64,000 nt of DNA, taken from positions 35,378,501 to 35,442,500 of the forward strand of contig NC_092568.1 of the NCBI RefSeq assembly GCF_037975245.1. The letters run 5' to 3'. A program made the translations under genes and the position numbers. This document shows positions 57,901-64,000 of the stretch, piece by piece; the stretch's first letter is position 1; every line of letters starts with the position of its first letter. The notes beneath the pieces were generated by a model. The model saw nothing but the letters and a program-made list of their open reading frames with translations, was not told the DNA's origin and ran no database searches. The DNA comes from Apostichopus japonicus (taxonomy: Eukaryota > Echinodermata > Holothuroidea > Aspidochirotida > Stichopodidae).

Positions 57901-60900
57901 CAATGAACGAGAGGGTGCCCTCGCTCTCCTCTAGGACCATAATTCATCTTAAATGTCTACGACAGTTCCATGCTAAAGTTCTATTTGTTTGCCCTGTGAT
58001 AAATTTATCTTCTACAAACTCCCCCGCTGGAAGCTTTCTTTATGCTCGAACACATGAAGACTACATCGTTGCACAGCTTGGAGATCATGCAGCTGTTCTT
58101 ATAGTCTGAGAGACCAGGATCAGATCATAATTTTCTGCCAGTCATAAACTTTTCTTTCTGCTAGTAACAAAGGCGTGTGAACGTCATATCGTACTATTAC
58201 CACTATACAGTAAAGTAACAAAATATTTCAGGCCATTAAGAATGCACTTCGGCAGTGACGTGAGAAAAGGGGGACTGGGAGCATACCTCCCCCCCCCACA
58301 TCCGATCTTCAGTCTGGGGCTGGGGGAATGGTTCAGTCGTGGGATTTTTGCATCCTCCAGGGGAAGAATACATCCCCCCCCCCCATTCGATCTCACATGA
58401 AGTATTTATTAGACAAACCTTGCATTTAGAGCTACTTCTATAGATCTAAAGATGCCTCAGAATGTATCATTTGACGTCTACATTTCTTCTTCTTTTTCGG
58501 GGGAGGACTCCCTACATGATACAAATAATAATTCCTGTGGTGAACCCCCAGACCCTTTACAAAGGCGTCAGCTACAATGACCCAATTGCATCCCTCTCCT
58601 TTATAAAATACATCTAAAATAATATTAAAGTTCAGCGCCATATCTATTATATCAGCATGTGGCACAAACTTTTCCAAAACCTCGATGACACATGAAAATC
58701 TGATAAATTCAAGTTGTATTGTTTCCTGTGCGTTTAAGACAAAACTATATATAGTCAACCGTCCACTTGAAAAGAGTCAATGAATCACTTAAACTGGGTG
58801 GAATCAGATTCTGTTTAAAACAGTGATCTAGGGAATAGAAACAAATCCTGTCATTTACAAAAAAAAAAAATTATCAAGCCGTTACTTGAAGGGAAGTGGC
58901 ACTCCATTCAGCAAGTTTCTTTGCTGTCGTGAGGGAGGAGGGGGGGGGGGTGTGCCAGTAAGAAACGTAACGTGAAGCCTACTTTTGAAATACTTTCTTA
59001 AAGAACAATGAATGATGGCGTTGGGTGCTCTAACCAGGAGTAACTTTTAATGTTTAGTGCCATTGTTCGATAATTTCTATAAGGACACTAAACACATCCT
59101 TCCTTATACGCGATAGATACATATGAACATCATTTGTGGTAGTAAACCAGCATAACATTGTAAAAAAGAATGTTACCTGAGGCAATAAAAGTCACATGTG
59201 TTTCCATTTTGCGTTATACTTCTCAGCTCGCGTTGATCTAATTTACTGTCCCAGCTGTCCTAAACTATAGGTTTTTTATCAGTCGCTTTGAATAATGAGA
59301 CGCTGACGTTTAATTGCTAATTTGTTCAACAACAGCTATCATAAAAACGTTAGCCTACTTGTATTAAATAGGGATTGTCTTTATAGTAGAATCTGTAAAT
59401 TTAACAAAAATTAATTGAATTTATCAAATTATTCTTCGTTAACATACCCAATACCGACGAACACAAGTTTACGTTCATGCTAAACTGAGCCCAAAAGTCG
59501 TCGAGCTTAAATTAGTATACGTGTCACATACATATAGACCTTCATCATAATGCATATTCTCCAATAATCAAACGTCAGTTTGAGCTGTAATCAAGTTTTG
59601 ATTTAATACGAACGCTAGATCTCCGTAACTAGGAGACGCCGTTTATGCATAAATACAGTTAGCTCTTTCAGTCGCTTTTCTCCGGTTGAGCTTAACATTC
59701 GCCAGGTTCATCTGCTCAACTTTTTTTTTTTATTTCAAACCAATTTATTGTTGCTGTCTGATATGGATTAAAAATTTGAAAGCAATATTTTAAAAATATT
59801 TACATGACTTTTGTCATTCAACTTCAGTCGTCAAAGAATATTTTTAGGATTGTAGACAGCAGGTTCTCGTAACTGAAATCTCTATGGGGCACTTAACCGC
59901 TAAGACAGAATACATTTGTAATCTTTGTGACAATTACGATATCTCGAGCTTAGACGAGTACTTAACCGCTCTCTTGATCAGCCAGCCGTAGAATATCACT
60001 AAACTTACCCCAAATCGTTTTTTACGGTCGTTCTGACTTCAACTTAGGTATACAGTCACGTTTTTATTAAGACATTTTTTTTTTTAAATCTGTTGGTTCG
60101 ATTAATGCGTAGTTAACGCTATTATCTGAAAGTGCTTTTTTTTTACTTGAGAGGGCGGGGGGGGGGGGGGTTTCTTTGGTATCAAGAAATCATGCGGTAT
60201 GTCGTTTCAATATTTCATGCAAATAACAGGCGCAGATACGGGGAGTTGGCGTGTACACCCCCCCCCCCCAGCTTTCAAGCTCACACAACAATTGAGTAAG
60301 TAGTTATTAGCACAACCGTGTGAAATCTGATCACATATAGACACAATTTGTAACCTGACTATTCCTTAGAAAAAACAATACGAGATTTGGCTACAAAGAC
60401 CACAGAGTCACCTCCCATCCATGCCCCCTTTCAAAATCCTGGATCCAACTCTGAATAGGAAATCATATATTAGCTTCTTGTTGACGGCCACTCCTTTTTA
60501 ACGTTGCATGATGGGTTGAATTAGTCATTATCGGGCGATACCAATCCCAAAGAAGGGGAAGAGAAACTCTGAACCCATAACCTGTATAGTCCACCAAAAT
60601 CACACCACGAAATTGAGGATGGCAATAATTGTAAATAGGTAAATCCTTACAAGGTCTCCAAATAATTTCGAACTCACGACTCATGAATATTCAACATTGA
60701 TCTTTTATTTAAATATTGAGGGAGGGATATTCAAGTATGTTTGAATATAACGTGGGTGGGTGCGAGCATGACACAGAAACTATAAACCAAGGTTGTAAAT
60801 ACATCTAGTAAACAGCGTGTACTATGTAATACAATTGTATCAGTTTAATGCGCCATGGGGGGGGGGGGGGTGACGTTGTAGTCAGACCAATGTTCTATGG

Positions 60901-61193
60901 TGTTTGTTTTTCACCATTGAAAGTTGAAATTATTATGATTTCGTATATAATACAGTTCCGGTAACATTATATTCGATTGACATTTTCCGTGTTTCTCTCT
61001 CTATGTCTCTCTGACGTCACAGTGGAAACATATTATACGGGCGGATGTGCATACATAATCAAAATAACTGTTTGATAATGTCTTAGTGGTATATGTTATC
61101 AACCAGGTCACCCGAAACCTGGGAGGGGTAGGAGAGGGGAAATCAAGCCCAGAGTACTATCATTGACTTCACTGCAATTTTAACACCCCCGTT

Positions 61194-61522
61194 CATTGGC
61201 GGAGCGTCCATTCAGTCGGGGGGGGCGGATGCCCCCCTGACGGACTCAAATTGACTGCTGGCGCCCTTTTCAGCTTTTTACCACTTTTTACTTATTCGCG
61301 ATTATTGACTTTTTTATTGCGCTCTCATCTACCTATTGACATTTGTAACAAATTAGCAAGGCCCGGGAAGGGTCATTTCCGGCGATCTAGGGAGCATCTT
61401 TACTCAAAAAATTTCTGTACGCTCCGCGCCAACCTGTGGTGGCGCTCCGCATAGATAGTGTCGAAAGCGCCCCTACAGACCATCCTCGCCCCACCTGACC
61501 AATACCCCTAGCTCCGCCACTG
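61194..61522. mobile_element. hAT MITE, copy 2 (inverted relative to copy at 6825)
   Basis: Starts CATTGGCGGAGCG and ends GCTCCGCCACTG. Read in reverse complement it follows the 6825-7223 element along its whole length, including the GC-rich palindrome and the TTTTTACCACTTTTTACTTA stretch. It lacks about 70 bases present in copy 1. Flanks CCCCCGTT and ACCCAGTT match at only 6 of 8, consistent with age. Confidence 0.8.
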
Positions 61523-62298
61523 ACCCAGTTGTGTGACCCCGGCCTTCCCCCGGTCAATCTTAACTTCATTTCGGGGTCTCTAAACATCCGCAGATCTGCG
61601 ATACTTCAGATGAAACGCAACAGAAACTGTTTACATCTAACGCAGGCTATATAGGCTCAGAGATATTAAACACTGTGTATTCTGTTTAAGATATAAGAAT
61701 AAATAAACATATATTTATTAACAATCACTTGAATTTATTGTGAGGTTACTCCACAAAACTTTAAATTATTCGAATATCACGGAAATTTATTAGATAATAA
61801 CAACTTTGAAAACCATTTGGTGTCTAAATTGATGGTTATTGCGCTGCAGAGGCGCCATATTAAATATGAGACAAAATATCTCCACCTACAAAAATGATAA
61901 GCATACTGTACCGTATTTTAATACTGCTTTCTACATATATAGAGAGAGAGATTATAGCGGCCGAGAATGCGATTGAGATATCGAACCACAAATCCTTGTT
62001 TTATTGGCTGAATTCGTCAGTTTGAATTACCACCAAGTGCTGTCATGTAGAAGTTTCTAACTTGGCTGGGACAAGTTCGCCTAACTTGGTACCACCAGTC
62101 ACCCAGGCTTACTCAATCTGTTTAAAGTTCCAGCGAGAATGGGGGGGGGGGAATTCCCCCTTTTAAAATTCCAACCCCTGGATGCAATGAACTGAATCAG
62201 TCTGGGAAACGTACCGCAAATTTTTTTTTATGAATTTCTAGATTTTTTAATATTACTTATTTGGTAACCCCGATACCATTTGAAATTTGGGGAGAGGC

Positions 62299-62412
62299 TT
62301 GGTAGGGAGGAGCAGGGTAGGGGAGGAGCAGGGGAGGGGAGGAGCCGGGGAGGGGAGGAGCAGGGGAGGGGAGGAGTAGGGGTGGGGAGGGGAGGGACAG
62401 GGGAGGGATGGG
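62299..62412. repeat. G-rich minisatellite
   Basis: Repeats of GGAGCAGGGGAGGGGA (about 16-18 bp) with clustered GGGG runs. It has strong G-quadruplex potential on the plus strand. Confidence 0.9.
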
Positions 62413-62993
62413 GAGGAAAAACAGATGTGCAGTGGTGTCGGAAATTTCCGACAGCATGTGGCGGCCGCACACCTACATAAAAATAATTACTGTGAAATTA
62501 CCCATGACCTCAAGTGACTTCCCCGATCGCCCCCATTACCCGGAGTCTGAGCCCTGTCTTCAGTCTTCCCGGTTTTTCTCATGCTAACTGTACGTCTATT
62601 CCAAGCAACAATGCAAATATATAATGATATCTACAATGTTACATAAAGAATAATCAAATCAGAAGGACATTTTTAGTGAATTTTGACAGACTTGAACAAG
62701 TCTATATAGTTGATCGAATACAGGTCAGAATGATAACGTGGGAAGGGGGCAAACATAAAAACTTTATATCTAACTGTAAAAATATAATTGCTCTTAAAAA
62801 TGACATAAAATGTCTCTTACATGTAGTGTGTGTAAGACGTGATGGATTGCACAAACTATTTTAGGAGTAAGAGTCTTTGTGGGAGAGACATTAAATTAAG
62901 TGGGTAGGTAGGTAATTAAGTTGTGATTAGACCTGTAAAGTTAATATCGTTCTGTAAGGAATTATGTGTTTATATATTTTTATTTTTTTTATT

Positions 62994-62997
<4 letters not shown>

Positions 62998-63059
<62 letters not shown>

Positions 63060-63069
63060 ATTCGTTATA

Positions 63070-63105
<36 letters not shown>
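62998..63105. repeat. Two (TA)n tracts
   Basis: TA tracts at about 62998-63060 and 63073-63101 are separated by AATTCGTTATAATT. Confidence 0.92.
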
Positions 63106-63106
<1 letters not shown>

Positions 63107-64000
63107 GCTATATTTATATTATTGGCTATTCTGTTGTTAGTGGTGTAGCTTTGATTTGTGTTTTGTGGAACATCCAGCTTACGAAAATTATATGAGTATT
63201 GACAGCTTGACAGCACCGATGTGACTGTCCTCGTCCCCTGTCCCATGTCTCCTTATCTCTCTGCTTAGTATCCTAAAATGTACACTTCCCCCCCCCCTTC
63301 CTCATTCTCTTTCTTTGTAACTGTCCTCTGTAACAGAGAAGACTTGACAGATAATGCATATAATCAGTTTCATGATTAAAGTGTAGGACCTTATTACAAA
63401 CAATTCGTATAGAGAGACTCAAGGATGTTTATGGCGAACCAAATTCAACTAAATAGGTCCCATGTATAAAGTCTTTTGCAGGTGCGGAACCATGTATACC
63501 TCTCACCCCTCCCAGTCCCCCACTAGCAGACAGAATATTAAAATATCTCATACCATCCCGTATATAAATATGTAACATATATGTGCGGTACCGAACCTGA
63601 AGAGTCGAAAATTCCTCAACATTGTTTCAAAAAGTTGCAAAATATAGCAAAATTTATCTAAGGGAGTAGGTGAAGTTCACTCCCCGCCCCACCCACAGTA
63701 AAAAATGAATTTTGCGCCCCTGGTCTATACAACTCCGATGTAGCCACACTAAAGAAGGGACGATGTACCACCTTTAACCATAGAAAGCCAGCGATGTCAC
63801 CTTTGACAGCCAATCAAAAAGAGTCACGGCCAGTTCAACAGCTATTGGCAAGGTAACCCATTCATGAACGTTACATTCGACCTGAGAGGAGGTGATGAAC
63901 AGAAGATGAGTGTTTTTAAACAAGGTTGTTGTAATGACACCTTTTGGCATATTTCCTCCATGTTTTCCCCTTGTAGCAACACCTGACAACCTTGTTCCAC

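Overview
This is a eukaryotic nuclear window. Its genes are split by introns with GT-AG borders, and most of the rest is introns, transposon debris, microsatellites and G/C homopolymers. Gene content and order point to an invertebrate animal, probably a marine deuterostome such as an echinoderm; the species cannot be fixed from the sequence.

Layout. (1) Positions 219-6509, minus strand: a secreted Kunitz-type protease inhibitor gene that runs off the left edge. It has a signal-peptide exon (6449-6509), a cysteine-rich module (2159-2314) and a Kunitz module (219-374), all joined in phase 1. Its long intron holds a 2.2-kb hAT element (3940-6140) with a second element nested inside. A Penelope-like retroelement remnant with a hammerhead-like motif lies at 1150-1499, and a tRNA-derived SINE at 3200-3450. 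(2) 11432-24849, minus: a complete SLC38A6-like amino acid transporter (12 coding exons, 482 aa). (3) 27255-31865, plus: a complete TRMT5 tRNA(guanine-37-N1) methyltransferase (3 coding exons, 483 aa). (4) 39122-47507, minus: a complete MNAT1/MAT1 RING subunit of the CDK-activating kinase (8 coding exons, 304 aa). (5) About 47.8-64 kb: I recognise no gene. The region holds a triple-nested hAT insertion (48018-49935), a second SINE family, a long TCA repeat, TA repeats, and an inverted relative of the 6.8-kb MITE at 61.2 kb.

SLC38A6, TRMT5 and MNAT1 have the same order and relative orientation as the human trio on chromosome 14q23: SLC38A6 and TRMT5 head to head, TRMT5 and MNAT1 tail to tail. 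This is the strongest gene-level result. The SLC38A6/TRMT5 interval looks like a bidirectional promoter with an NRF1-like site and a CCAAT box.

The most unusual structures are a perfect 83-bp-arm hairpin in an SLC38A6 intron, two hammerhead-ribozyme-like motifs with a covarying stem, and two Russian-doll hAT nests whose 8-bp target duplications can be read directly. I found no convincing new molecular system; the novelty lies in repeat architecture and conserved synteny.
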